DNA of 13,990 nucleotides. Origin: Planctomycetota bacterium (lineage in GTDB: Bacteria; Planctomycetota; PUPC01; JACPCR01). The stretch spans positions 1 to 13,990 of the forward strand of contig JASLXP010000623.1 in NCBI GenBank assembly GCA_030740295.1. The letters are read 5' to 3'. The notes under the pieces were generated by a model. The model ran no database searches, was not told where the DNA came from, and was given only the letters and a program-made list of their open reading frames with translations. Below, one piece after another: positions 1-7,666 of the stretch. Position numbers and translations under genes: made by a program. Every line of letters begins with the position of its first letter. Position 1 is the stretch's first letter.

Positions 1-1
1 T

Positions 2-40
2 AGAGCAGTGCTCGAGCTCATCCAGGAGGTGTTGAAATGA
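2..40 (+). CDS. C-terminal tail of an upstream gene (partial, tentative)
   Basis: The second reading frame at the left edge is open from base 2 and reads RAVLELIQEVLK, then stops at TGA (38-40). The peptide has the leucine/valine and charged-residue spacing of an amphipathic helix, as expected for a real protein end. Only twelve residues are visible, so no family can be named, and a chance open stretch of this length is quite possible. Confidence 0.3.
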   Translation, partial: RAVLELIQEVLK

Positions 41-367
41 CCAGGGATGTTTCCCGTGGGTTCTTGGTCGAGGGCCGAAACATGTGTACGCATCGAAGAA
101 TAATGACATGGGTGTTAGACCTTTGGGCAAGCGAATCGAAGGCAAGCAAATTAGACTGCTGCTCACCACTATTCACAGAATCAAGATAGTTGCAGATGAT
201 TAAAAGATATTCAATTTGAAAAAAGAAACTGAATCCTCATCCGAATCTGATCGGTCTGTGTCTTGGTTCCGAAAAATGACGATTCAGATCCGTTCACCGA
301 AAGTTCATTTCTCCGCCGCGCTTCCTGCGAAGAAAAGTCGTGATTCTTATTTGCACATGAGACCCGA
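41..367. other. Intergenic stretch with no recognisable gene
   Basis: No credible coding region lies here on either strand, and no tRNA-like or rRNA-like structure is visible. The stretch becomes A/T-rich around 196-235, as expected near a promoter for the hydrolase gene that follows, but I could not fix a -35/-10 pair with good spacing. An imperfect inverted repeat, CGAATCTGA at 242-250 against TCAGATCCG at 284-292 (8 of 9 positions pair), could fold in the leader. It may also be chance. Confidence 0.5.
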
Positions 368-1036
368 GTGAAACCCCAAGCCATCCTTTTTGATCTCGAT
401 TGCACGCTCATAGATCGCAGAAAATCGCTGCACCGTTACGCAGAAAAATTCGTAGATGATTATCGCGCTCAGCTTGATACGCATGACGTTGAAGCAACGG
501 CCGCTTTCATCATCAGAGCCGATGGAGGCGGCTATCGCGAAGAGAGTCGCTACCGGGATATCGCAACCGATCTGAATTGGAATAGTCATCCGACCCCCAA
601 AGAAATAGAGGAGCACTGGTGGGAATTCACACCGCGCGCCGCTGTCCCGATGGAGGGTGCCCTGGTGACGCTCCGTGCGATTTTTGACAGCGAGATCCTG
701 CTCGGCATGGTGACGAATGGCAGCACCCGAATGCAGTCGAAGAAGATCGATACACTCGGGATAGCGAGTCTCTTCAAGAAGATCGTCATCTCTGAGGAGG
801 TCGGCGTGGATAAGCCGGATCCCAGAATCTTCTGCGAGGCATTAGATGGATTGGGGGTCGAGCCGGAGGGCGCATGGTTCGTCGGTGATCATCCGGAGAA
901 AGATATCATGGGTGCGCAGCGACTCGGGATGAGAGCATTCTGGATGGCTGGCTGGCAGGAATGGCCGGCGAATCTGGATGTGCCGCACACCACAATTCAC
1001 AGTCCCGCGGAGTTGCTCGCATTTCTGAGAGAGTGA
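368..1036 (+). CDS. HAD-superfamily hydrolase, phosphatase-like
   Basis: A 222-residue protein of the haloacid dehalogenase superfamily, probably a cytoplasmic phosphatase acting on a small phosphorylated metabolite through an aspartyl-phosphate intermediate. All four HAD motifs are visible. FDLDCTL contains nucleophile D9 and acid/base D11, TNGS is at 116-119, K149 sits in the KPDPRIF segment, and GDHPEKD at 173-179 holds the Mg-binding acidic residues. Residues 15-90 form the helical C1-type cap. Motif I has Cys where Gly is usual (DLDCTL for DLDGTL), which should not abolish activity. The start is GTG; an in-frame stop at 341-343 leaves no other good upstream start, and there is no clear ribosome-binding site. 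The gene converges on the DUF1549/DUF1553 gene with only 21 bases between them. The substrate cannot be told from sequence; phosphoglycolate-phosphatase-like and YjjG-like nucleotidase relatives are candidates. Confidence 0.9.
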   Translation: MKPQAILFDLDCTLIDRRKSLHRYAEKFVDDYRAQLDTHDVEATAAFIIRADGGGYREESRYRDIATDLNWNSHPTPKEIEEHWWEFTPRAAVPMEGALVTLRAIFDSEILLGMVTNGSTRMQSKKIDTLGIASLFKKIVISEEVGVDKPDPRIFCEALDGLGVEPEGAWFVGDHPEKDIMGAQRLGMRAFWMAGWQEWPANLDVPHTTIHSPAELLAFLRE

Positions 1037-1057
1037 GTCGGGTTCGCCTAACTCTTC

Positions 1058-4000
1058 CTACGGCTTATTCAGCACCTCATCCAGATTAAGGATCAGATTA
1101 GCCACCATCGTATTGGCCGCGAGCTCGATGGGATCGAGAGTGCTGTCGGGGGGAGTGTCGCCCGCGAAGGCCAATTGTGATGCCGCGGCCTCGTCAGCCT
1201 TGAAAGCTTTCAGATAATCCTCGTAAGCGTTGTTGATTTCGGCGAGCTCGGATTTCCTGGGGAGGCGGGACGTGCATGCTTCGAATGCGAAGGTGAAGCG
1301 TTCCTCTGGCGTCTTGGACTGTTTCATCATTCTCTGGGCCAGGTGGCGGGCGCACTCGACGTATTGTCTTTCGTTCATGATGAGCAGGGCCTGCAGGGGC
1401 GTATTGGTTCGCTCACGGCGGACACTGCACTGTTCCCGGGAGGGCGCGTCGAGTAAGGAGAACTGCGGCGGCGGGGAGGTGCGCTTCCAGAACGTGTAAA
1501 CGCTGCGGCGATAAATCTTGTCGCCGGTGTCCGCAGCGAAACGGGCCGTGTTGGAGCGGGTATAGCCAACAGCGAACCAGAGCCCGCCCGGCTGGGGAGG
1601 CTTGACGGATGGGCCTCCGACGGTGCGATTCAGCAGGCCGCTCACTGCGAGGGCCTGGTCGCGCAGCATTTCGGCATCGAGCCGATGTCGAGGCCCCCGT
1701 GAGTAGAGACGATTGGTCGGGTCTTTGGCGCGATGGCCAAGAGAAGCTTTCGACGACTGCTGATATGCAGCGGACATCACAATGCGCTTGACGGATTTTT
1801 TGATGTCCCACCCGTCCTCGACAAACTGCACGGCCAGCCAGTCGAGCAGTTCAGGATGGCTGGGCGGTTCCCCCTGCGCGCCGAAATCTTCCGTGGTCCG
1901 CACGATGCCCGCCCCGAAGAACTGCTGCCAGACCTGGTTGATGATGACCCTCGAGGTCAGCGGATGATCGGGTGACACGAGCCACCTGGCGAAACCGAGG
2001 CGATTGCGCGGCGCACCTTTGGGCAGCGGCGGGAAGACCTTCGGCACCCGGCGACCGACCTTTTCACGGCGCTGGTCATATTGTCCGCGGTTCAGCATGT
2101 AAGCCTGGCGCGGCTGGGCGCGCTCTTTCATTACCAGGGTCGTGGCAGACCGCTTTTCCAGCTCCTTCAGCTCTGTCTGAAGTTTCTTCAGCTCGGTATC
2201 GTGCGTTTTCCATTCCGGCCAGTGATGTTTGCGATAGTAAGAGCGAATGGCTGTCTTCTGATTTTCGTTCCGCCTGGCTGCCAGTGTGGTCAGTGCATCG
2301 ACGACTTGTGCTGGCATGCCGGAAAGGCCGGTCTTTGCGCTGAAGTAGTATCCGTAGCCGCCACCACCGTTCACGATTTTCATCAACAGCTCGTTCTTGC
2401 CCGGACGCAGCTCAACGCTGATCTTTTCCTGATCGGGCTTCACCGCTCGGGCCACTTTCTTGTTGAGCACCTCCTCGCCGTTGAGCCAGACCTTGATGCT
2501 GTCATCGCTGCCGAGGGACAAGTGCATGGCACGGACGCTGCTCGACTGGATGGTCCGGTAAAGATAGGTGGCCGCGTTCGCTCCCTGGAGGTTCTGCACT
2601 TTGCCATCTGCCAGATTCTTCTTCTTCACCCACTTAAGCTTGCCGTCCTTGTAGGTTGCGGACAGGTCGAGCTTCTTTTCCGGTCCAAATTTTTTGTCAT
2701 GCGCTTCATCAAAGGAGGCCGCAGTGAACGGCCCTATCATTGACCAAGGCCCGAACGTGGGCGGCAGCGATTTCTTCAATCTCTCAGCATCGTCCGAGAC
2801 CGAGATCTGAAACCGGCCGACGGAATGCTGGGCGAATTTCGAGTTATGTTTCATGCGAATGACAAGATCTGCCCCGCCTTCAAACGCGATAGGTTTGGCG
2901 GGGAAGAACCAGGCCGTGCAGGTCTCTTTGCGGACGTGCCCTTCAGATGCCCAGCCGGTACCGGGATTGCCATCGATGGCCAGCGAGACGTCAAAATCCT
3001 GCTGCGAATAATCTGCCTGCGCTGCCGCGAGCTTGACGACGCGCTTCTTGTCGGGTGTGCCCGTCTGCGCTGCCTCGACTTCGAATTCGGTCATCACAAA
3101 ATTTCCATTGCTCGCGCGGCCAGTGCTCCTGTGCGGCAGATCGGGCTGGACAAACGTCTGCAGCCGGATGGCATGGATCGGCTTTCGGGTTGCGCGAACC
3201 ACGATCTCGTAAACATCGCGGTCCGGATTCTCCCCGCCGACTTGAATGATGCTGCCTTCATTCTTAAGCGTCGCTCCGCCGGTGGATTTCATGGCAACCG
3301 GCGTGAGCATTTCCCACTGCTCACGCAGTTCCTTGGATTGTTCACGAGCCCATTTTAGCTCTTTTGCATCGAGGTCAGGCAGGGGCTTGTTTATCCGGGC
3401 CTCGAGTGCGCCTGTCTGCTCTTCGATCGACGCCATCCGCGCCGTGGCTTCCGGGTTCATCACCCGAATTACGGGCGCGTGATCCTTCTTGTTGCCGTCC
3501 AGTGGATTGGCTTCGAGGTTATTGAAGAAAGCGAAGAGCTGGTAGAACTCCTGCTGCGAAATCGGATCGAACTTGTGCTCGTGGCAGACGGCACAGCCGA
3601 GGGTCATCCCCATAAACACCGTGCCGGTGGTGCTGACGCGATCGACCACGTTCCGCACATAGACCTCCTCGCTGATCGAGCCGCCCTCGCTGGTCGTCAC
3701 GTGGCAGCGATTGTATCCACTGGCGACTCGGTCTTCGTCAGTACTGCCGTCGAGCAGGTCGCCGGCGATCTGCTTGATGGTGGCCTGATCGAACGGCATG
3801 TTGTCGTTGAATGCCTTGATGACCCAATCCCGATAGGCCCACATCTCACGATAGTTATCGAGATGCAGGCCGTGCGTGTCACCGTAGCGGACCGCGTCGA
3901 GCCAGAATCGGGCACGATGCTCGCCGTAGTGTTTGGATTCCAGCAGGCGGTCGACGACATTCTCGAAAGCGTTATCTGAAGTGTCTTTGAGAAACGCCTG

Positions 4001-4567
4001 CACCTCTTTCGGCGTCGGCGGGAGTCCGATGATGTCGAATGTCACCCGGCGGATAAGGGCGCGGTGGCTGGCCTCGGGAGAAGGCGTCAGCCCTTCCTTT
4101 TCCAGGCGTGACAGAATGAATCGGTCGATGGGGCTCTTTGCCCAGTTCTGATCTTTGACTTTTGGCAGAGGTGTCTTTTTCGGCCGCTCGAACGACCAGT
4201 GCTCCTGCCACCTGGCTCCTTGCTCGATCCACTTCCGAATGAGCTCGACCTGTGCCTTGGTCAGGCTCCTGCCAGACTCGGGAGGCGGCATCCGTTTGTC
4301 TTCGTCGCTGCTGGTGAGGCGTTCGTAGAGTTCGCTTTTGTCCGGGCTGCCAGCCACGACGGGCTGGTGTCCCTTGCGCATCTTGAAGATACCGCCGTCG
4401 CGGATATCGAATCGCAGTTTGGCTTTGCGTTTCTTTTCATCCGGGCCATGACACTTGAAGCAAGTGTCTGCCAGGATCGGCCGAATCTGCTGTGAGAAAA
4501 TGATCTCGTCGTCTTGCGCGGCAAGCATGCTGGTGAATGCGACGAGCGGCAGGAGGGTAAGTCTCAT
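1058..4567 (-). CDS. Exported cytochrome-like DUF1549/DUF1553 protein (PSCyt1-PSCyt2-PSD1)
   Basis: A 1169-residue secreted protein of the planctomycete cytochrome-like family. The N-terminus MRLTLLPLVAFTSMLAAQ is a signal peptide cut near residue 17-18. A PSCyt1-type domain follows, with a haem-c attachment motif CFKCH at 36-40 and the downstream MPPP segment at 93-96. The DUF1549 region covers about 143-350 (SPIDRFILSRLEKEGLTP onward) and includes a second CxxCH, CAVCH at 325-329, followed by HKFDP. Residues about 430-780 are a beta-rich insertion with a discoidin-like piece (AIDGNPGTGWASEG, 530-543) and a PA14-like piece (GSDDSIKVWLNG, 687-698). DUF1553 starts near 860 (RNRLGFARWLVSPDHPLTSR) and runs almost to the C-terminus. 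It lies 115 bases downstream of the DUF1501 gene and is probably co-transcribed with it. No Shine-Dalgarno precedes the ATG; a heptamer repeat occupies that place. The function is unproven; redox-linked polysaccharide breakdown is a common proposal. Confidence 0.95.
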   Translation of the reverse strand: MRLTLLPLVAFTSMLAAQDDEIIFSQQIRPILADTCFKCHGPDEKKRKAKLRFDIRDGGIFKMRKGHQPVVAGSPDKSELYERLTSSDEDKRMPPPESGRSLTKAQVELIRKWIEQGARWQEHWSFERPKKTPLPKVKDQNWAKSPIDRFILSRLEKEGLTPSPEASHRALIRRVTFDIIGLPPTPKEVQAFLKDTSDNAFENVVDRLLESKHYGEHRARFWLDAVRYGDTHGLHLDNYREMWAYRDWVIKAFNDNMPFDQATIKQIAGDLLDGSTDEDRVASGYNRCHVTTSEGGSISEEVYVRNVVDRVSTTGTVFMGMTLGCAVCHEHKFDPISQQEFYQLFAFFNNLEANPLDGNKKDHAPVIRVMNPEATARMASIEEQTGALEARINKPLPDLDAKELKWAREQSKELREQWEMLTPVAMKSTGGATLKNEGSIIQVGGENPDRDVYEIVVRATRKPIHAIRLQTFVQPDLPHRSTGRASNGNFVMTEFEVEAAQTGTPDKKRVVKLAAAQADYSQQDFDVSLAIDGNPGTGWASEGHVRKETCTAWFFPAKPIAFEGGADLVIRMKHNSKFAQHSVGRFQISVSDDAERLKKSLPPTFGPWSMIGPFTAASFDEAHDKKFGPEKKLDLSATYKDGKLKWVKKKNLADGKVQNLQGANAATYLYRTIQSSSVRAMHLSLGSDDSIKVWLNGEEVLNKKVARAVKPDQEKISVELRPGKNELLMKIVNGGGGYGYYFSAKTGLSGMPAQVVDALTTLAARRNENQKTAIRSYYRKHHWPEWKTHDTELKKLQTELKELEKRSATTLVMKERAQPRQAYMLNRGQYDQRREKVGRRVPKVFPPLPKGAPRNRLGFARWLVSPDHPLTSRVIINQVWQQFFGAGIVRTTEDFGAQGEPPSHPELLDWLAVQFVEDGWDIKKSVKRIVMSAAYQQSSKASLGHRAKDPTNRLYSRGPRHRLDAEMLRDQALAVSGLLNRTVGGPSVKPPQPGGLWFAVGYTRSNTARFAADTGDKIYRRSVYTFWKRTSPPPQFSLLDAPSREQCSVRRERTNTPLQALLIMNERQYVECARHLAQRMMKQSKTPEERFTFAFEACTSRLPRKSELAEINNAYEDYLKAFKADEAAASQLAFAGDTPPDSTLDPIELAANTMVANLILNLDEVLNKP

Positions 4568-4574
4568 GGATTTC

Positions 4575-4613
4575 TAATGGGTAATGCGTAATGAGTAATG
4601 AGTAATGAGTAAG
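4575..4613. repeat. Heptamer tandem array (TAATGNG) next to the DUF1549 start codon
   Basis: Five contiguous 7-base units read TAATGGG, TAATGCG, TAATGAG, TAATGAG and TAATGAG, followed by a decayed TAAG. On the coding strand of the DUF1549/DUF1553 gene these are CTCATTA-type units that end seven bases before its ATG, so the array takes the place of a ribosome-binding site. The next bases (4615-4650) form a looser repeat of GTCTGTGGTCTCTGGTCTC type. The function is unknown; slippage-prone DNA or a 5'-untranslated spacer are possibilities. Confidence 0.8.
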
Positions 4614-4682
4614 TGTGGTCTGTAATCTGCAGTCTGTGGTCTCTGGTCTCCGCCATTCCAGTCTTCCCATCCTCCCGAGCTC

Positions 4683-6143
4683 TCAGCTCAGGATTGCTTT
4701 GATGATGTTGGACTCCAGGACACCGGTCAGTCGGACGTCGAGGCCCATGAATTTCACTGAGAGGCGTTGGTGGTCGATGCCCATTTGGTGGAGGAGGGTT
4801 GCGTTTATGTCTCGGATGTGGACAGGGCTTTCGATGATGTTGTAGCTGAAGTCATCGGTTTCCCCGTGAACGATGCCGCCCTTGATCCCGGCGCCGGCCA
4901 TCCACATGGTGAAACAGCGCGGGTGGTGGTCGCGGCCGTAGTTCTTGCGGGTCAGTTTGCCCTGGCAGTACACTGTCCGTCCAAACTCCCCACCCCAGAC
5001 GACGAGGGTATCCTCCAGCAGACCGCGGGCTTTGAGGTCCTGGATGAGCGCGGTCGCGGGCTGATCGATATCTCTGCACTGGTTCGGCAGATCGCCCGCG
5101 ATATTGAAATGCTGATCCCAGCCGCGATGGTAGATCTGCACCAGGCGGACGCCCTTCTCCATCATGCGTCGAGTCAACAGGCAGTGGTAAGCAAAAGTGC
5201 CCGGCTTGCGCGAATCGGGGCCATACATATCGAAGATATGCTTCGGCTCTTTCGACAGGTCGGTGAGCTCCGGCACGGAGGTTTGCATGCGATACGCCAT
5301 CTCATACTGAGCAATACGTGCCTGAGTTTCCGGGTCACCGAATTCTCCGTAATGCTGCCGGTTGAGGCGGCCAAGCGAATCGAGCATGCGTCTGCGGACC
5401 GACGGGCTCACGCCTTTCGGATTCGAAAGATACAGTACCGGATCGCCCGTCGACCTAAGCAGGACGCCCTGGTGTTTGGATGGAAGGAAGCCTGCGCCCC
5501 AGAGACGATTGTACAGCGCCTGGGCTTCCTTCCGGCCTGTCCAGGTTGAATTGAGGACCATGAACGAAGGGAGGCTTTGATTCTCGCTGCCTAACCCGTA
5601 GCTCAGCCACGCGCCCAGACTGGGCCAGCCAGGTATCTCTCTGCCCGTTTGTATGAGCGTGATGGCGGGATCGTGATTAATGGCCTCAGTGTGCACCGAT
5701 TTGATGATGGCGAGGTCGTCTACCATGCTGGCCATGTGCGGCAGCAGTTCGCTGACCCAGGCCCCCGACTGGCCATGCTGTTTGAATTTGTAGATGGAAG
5801 GCGCGAGTGGAAACCGCTTTTGCTTCGAGGTCATCGTGGTGAGCCGCTGTCCCATACGCACGGAATCTGGCAAGTCCTTGTCGAACAGACCGTCCAACTC
5901 CGGCTTGTAATCGAACATATCCAACTGCGCGGGCGCACCGGCCATGAACAGGTAGATGACACGTTTGGCTTTGGGTGCGAAATGCGGCAGGCCGGGCAGG
6001 CCGTCCGTCTGGCTTGCCAGTGGCGCCGCGGCTTCTGTATCCGGAAGAAGAGAGGCCAAGGCGGCCGTACCCAGACCCAGCCCCGTATTTCGGAAGAAGT
6101 GTCGCCGCGTTTGAAGTCGCAGGTGCTCGGTCAGCGGATCCAT
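4683..6143 (-). CDS. Tat-exported DUF1501 protein (sulfatase/alkaline-phosphatase-like fold)
   Basis: A 486-residue DUF1501 protein of near-typical family length. The N-terminus has a twin-arginine signal, [22 protein letters not shown] (residues 12-33), suggesting folded export through Tat. Family landmarks include [26 protein letters not shown] (about 56-81), GWDQHFN (about 345-351) and [10 protein letters not shown] followed by [21 protein letters not shown]. The D/H-rich pieces match the metal-binding core shared with the alkaline phosphatase and sulfatase superfamily. No activity has been established for the family. The ATG at 6143 is preceded by TTGAGG with a spacing of about seven bases, which supports this start. 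The gene lies upstream of its usual partner, the DUF1549/DUF1553 gene, and 148 bases downstream of the Cys-rich repeat protein on the same strand. A polysaccharide- or sulfate-ester-related role at the cell envelope is inference. Confidence 0.95.
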   Translation of the reverse strand: MDPLTEHLRLQTRRHFFRNTGLGLGTAALASLLPDTEAAAPLASQTDGLPGLPHFAPKAKRVIYLFMAGAPAQLDMFDYKPELDGLFDKDLPDSVRMGQRLTTMTSKQKRFPLAPSIYKFKQHGQSGAWVSELLPHMASMVDDLAIIKSVHTEAINHDPAITLIQTGREIPGWPSLGAWLSYGLGSENQSLPSFMVLNSTWTGRKEAQALYNRLWGAGFLPSKHQGVLLRSTGDPVLYLSNPKGVSPSVRRRMLDSLGRLNRQHYGEFGDPETQARIAQYEMAYRMQTSVPELTDLSKEPKHIFDMYGPDSRKPGTFAYHCLLTRRMMEKGVRLVQIYHRGWDQHFNIAGDLPNQCRDIDQPATALIQDLKARGLLEDTLVVWGGEFGRTVYCQGKLTRKNYGRDHHPRCFTMWMAGAGIKGGIVHGETDDFSYNIIESPVHIRDINATLLHQMGIDHQRLSVKFMGLDVRLTGVLESNIIKAILS

Positions 6144-6214
6144 CTGAGTGCCTCAACATGTACGGGGATTTGCAGCAATTCGCCTGATCGTCTGAGCACG
6201 AAAAGGCACAGCAC

Positions 6215-6251
6215 GGCTTCCGGTGGGGTCATCTCCAACCGCCCGGAAGCC
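6215..6251. repeat. Perfect 9-bp inverted repeat between Cys-rich protein and DUF1501 genes
   Basis: GGCTTCCGG (6215-6223) pairs perfectly with CCGGAAGCC (6243-6251) across a 19-base loop. It sits in the 148-base gap behind the Cys-rich repeat gene and ahead of the DUF1501 gene, both on the minus strand. On that strand the stem is followed after nine bases by CCTTTTCG rather than directly by a T-run, so it would be at best a weak intrinsic terminator or attenuator. It could also be a processing or stabilising hairpin. Confidence 0.45.
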
Positions 6252-6291
6252 ATACCAGTCGAGCATAAAGACTCAAGGACAGAGCCTTATG

Positions 6292-6702
6292 CTAATCCTG
6301 TTTCTTGGATGTTCTGACGACCTTGCCAATCATCGCGGCAGGATCGGCCTCGAACTTCTTCTTGCATCCGCCACCACAGAAACCAATCGTTTCTTCTTTG
6401 TAAGCGGCCACACAGCCAGCCTTGATATCTCTACCACTCATGGGGCACGTCGTATTGACCGGAACGGCGTCCCGAACAACTTTGGCGACCAGAGTGGCAG
6501 GATCGGACTTGAATTTCTTAAAACATTTGCCGCAGCAGAATGCGATTTTCTCGCCCTCGTATTTCATGGCACATTTCGCCTTGATGGCCTTGCCGCTGAT
6601 GGGGCACTTGGTATTGACCGCGCTATCTGCACCGTCAGCGAAGGGGATACAGATCCCGAGAAATGAAACACACAGGAAGGATGAAATAATTCTGTACGAC
6701 AT
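6292..6702 (-). CDS. Exported protein with two Cys-rich YHS/TRASH-like metal-binding repeats
   Basis: A 136-residue small exported protein. MSYRIISSFLCVSFLGICIP is a signal peptide with likely cleavage near ADG (22-24). Two copies of one domain follow with an exact 53-residue period. Repeat 1 has cysteines at 33, 44, 56 and 60, and repeat 2 at 86, 97, 109 and 113. The shared pattern is CPxSG, IKAxC, a Tyr, IxFC, a second Cys four residues on, KKF, DPA and KVVR. Cysteine pattern and size resemble YHS and TRASH domains, which bind metals, notably copper, so periplasmic metal binding or sensing is inferred. Repeat 1 has an extra Cys57 (FCCGKC), where repeat 2 has Gly. An upstream start at 6744 would add 14 residues before the signal peptide. 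The ATG at 6702 is preferred because GGGAG lies eight bases before it. The gene is followed on the same strand by the DUF1501 gene. Confidence 0.85.
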   Translation of the reverse strand: MSYRIISSFLCVSFLGICIPFADGADSAVNTKCPISGKAIKAKCAMKYEGEKIAFCCGKCFKKFKSDPATLVAKVVRDAVPVNTTCPMSGRDIKAGCVAAYKEETIGFCGGGCKKKFEADPAAMIGKVVRTSKKQD

Positions 6703-6756
6703 GACTGTGTCTCCCGGCAAAAGAGGATCGAAGATATTACCCAAACGATCCTGATC

Positions 6757-6784
6757 CTTATACAGAACAGAACTAGATCAGCAA
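6757..6784 (-). promoter_or_regulatory. Possible sigma-70-type promoter of the Cys-rich repeat gene
   Basis: Read on the minus strand, TTGCTG (6784-6779) and TATAAG (6762-6757) are separated by 16 bases, about 55 bases before the ATG at 6702. The -10 box matches the consensus at five of six positions and the -35 box at three. Spacing and position are right, but planctomycete promoters are poorly characterised and the match could be fortuitous. Confidence 0.35.
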
Positions 6785-6827
6785 GCCATCAGATTCATTC
6801 GTAAAAAGTCGCATTGACATTTGCCGC

Positions 6828-6878
6828 GTAGCTGCGGCGTCCCGCCGCAGAAATTCGGCGGCGAGACGCCGCCGCTAC
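6828..6878. repeat. 51-bp REP-like palindrome, GC-rich hairpin
   Basis: Two 23-base arms (6828-6850 and 6856-6878) pair at 20 of 23 positions around an AAATT loop. The left arm begins GTAGCTGCGGCGTCCCGCCG and the right arm ends GACGCCGCCGCTAC. It stands alone in a 364-base gap between the interrupted amidotransferase-like gene and the Cys-rich repeat gene. GC-rich, GTAG-edged palindromes of this kind are the hallmark of dispersed REP or MITE-like elements. It could also terminate transcription from either side. No transposase is nearby. Confidence 0.8.
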
Positions 6879-6929
6879 CACAGGGTGCCACTGCCATCAT
6901 CCGGTGGGGGAAAGAGGCCGGTGGCGGTA

Positions 6930-6961
6930 GGTGAATGGTGAATGCGGTGAATGGTGAAAAA
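6930..6961. repeat. Short degenerate tandem repeat of GGTGAAT type
   Basis: Four adjacent units read GGTGAAT, GGTGAATGC, GGTGAAT and GGTGAAAAA. Another GGGTGAATC follows just beyond, at 6967. The array is imperfect and lies in the noncoding gap between the amidotransferase-like gene and the REP-like palindrome. The rest of this gap (about 6962-7066) shows nothing recognisable. Confidence 0.6.
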
Positions 6962-7066
6962 CGGCAGGGGTGAATCTTCTTTCTCCGTCAGCCATGAGAC
7001 CATCTGAAAGAGTCCACACCAGCGTAGAGTCATTTTGGATTTACCACCAATTGGAAGCCGGTCAGG

Positions 7067-7666
7067 CTATTCCAGTTCAACGGTCTTCTTTGACTCGACC
7101 CCGGTCATCACATCTCTCACGAGGACAGTCCATTGTCCTCGGCGGTCGTTGTTGGCGAAAGGGATTTGAAAGTGAGCTTCGCCTGCCGCCGCGGTTTTCG
7201 TTCGGCAATAGATCAGGTTGCGGTAACCGGTGGGAGAAAAGACCTCCATTCGGAAAACGTGCTCGCCGGGCTGGTTGCCGTCCGTGATGATCTTTGCGGA
7301 GAGGTGGAGTGTCTTGCCGGCGGGCGCCTTTGATGGTGCATCGATCCGGAGGGCTTCGACTTTGTAAGGCAGGAGTGCAAGCAGGCGGCCGTGGAAAGAC
7401 GGGAGATCGACCTCGGCTTCGGTCACTTCCCCCAGGTACTTTCGATCCCGAACGTTGTAGGCGTGCCGTTTGCCCGTCCATGCGAACTTTACCTGATCGT
7501 CGAAGTTGGCCGCACGTGTCTCGTCCAGCAACTGCGGGCGCTGGCCTACCCACTGGAGTCGGCCGCGGATAGACGCGAGCAGGAGCGCTTCGCCGCGGGA
7601 GAAGGAGAAGAGCGGGTATGGGAGGGGTGCGTTGGAGCGACCCTTCAGGTTGAGCGCAAAATCGGA
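7067..7666 (-). pseudogene. 3' part of the amidotransferase-like gene, separated by an in-frame TGA
   Basis: This is the direct in-frame continuation of the gene that stops at 7667. Translation past the TGA gives 199 further residues, and they read as protein from the first codon: SDFALNLKGRSNAPLPYP, then SRGEALLLASIRGRLQWVG, then KFAWTGKRHAYN. The last 100 residues (about LPYKVEALRIDAPSKAP to the end) look like an Ig-like or beta-sandwich domain of a kind common at the C-terminus of planctomycete exported proteins. The final stop is TAG at 7067-7069. An open frame can also begin at a TTG at 7531, but that would cut the conserved segment and has no clear ribosome-binding site. A nonsense mutation, a sequencing error or true readthrough would all give this picture. 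I favour one interrupted gene, 7067-9013, of about 648 codons. Confidence 0.75.

Noticed and set aside
1037..1057. Shared terminator between the convergent HAD and DUF1549 genes
   Set aside because: The 21-base gap has no stem and no T-run.
4575..4613. CRISPR array
   Set aside because: The units are seven bases long and contiguous, with no spacers, and no cas gene is nearby.
4767..5549. 260-codon plus-strand open frame opposite the DUF1501 gene
   Set aside because: It is a shadow of a well-supported gene with a Tat signal and family motifs; the product has no domain features.
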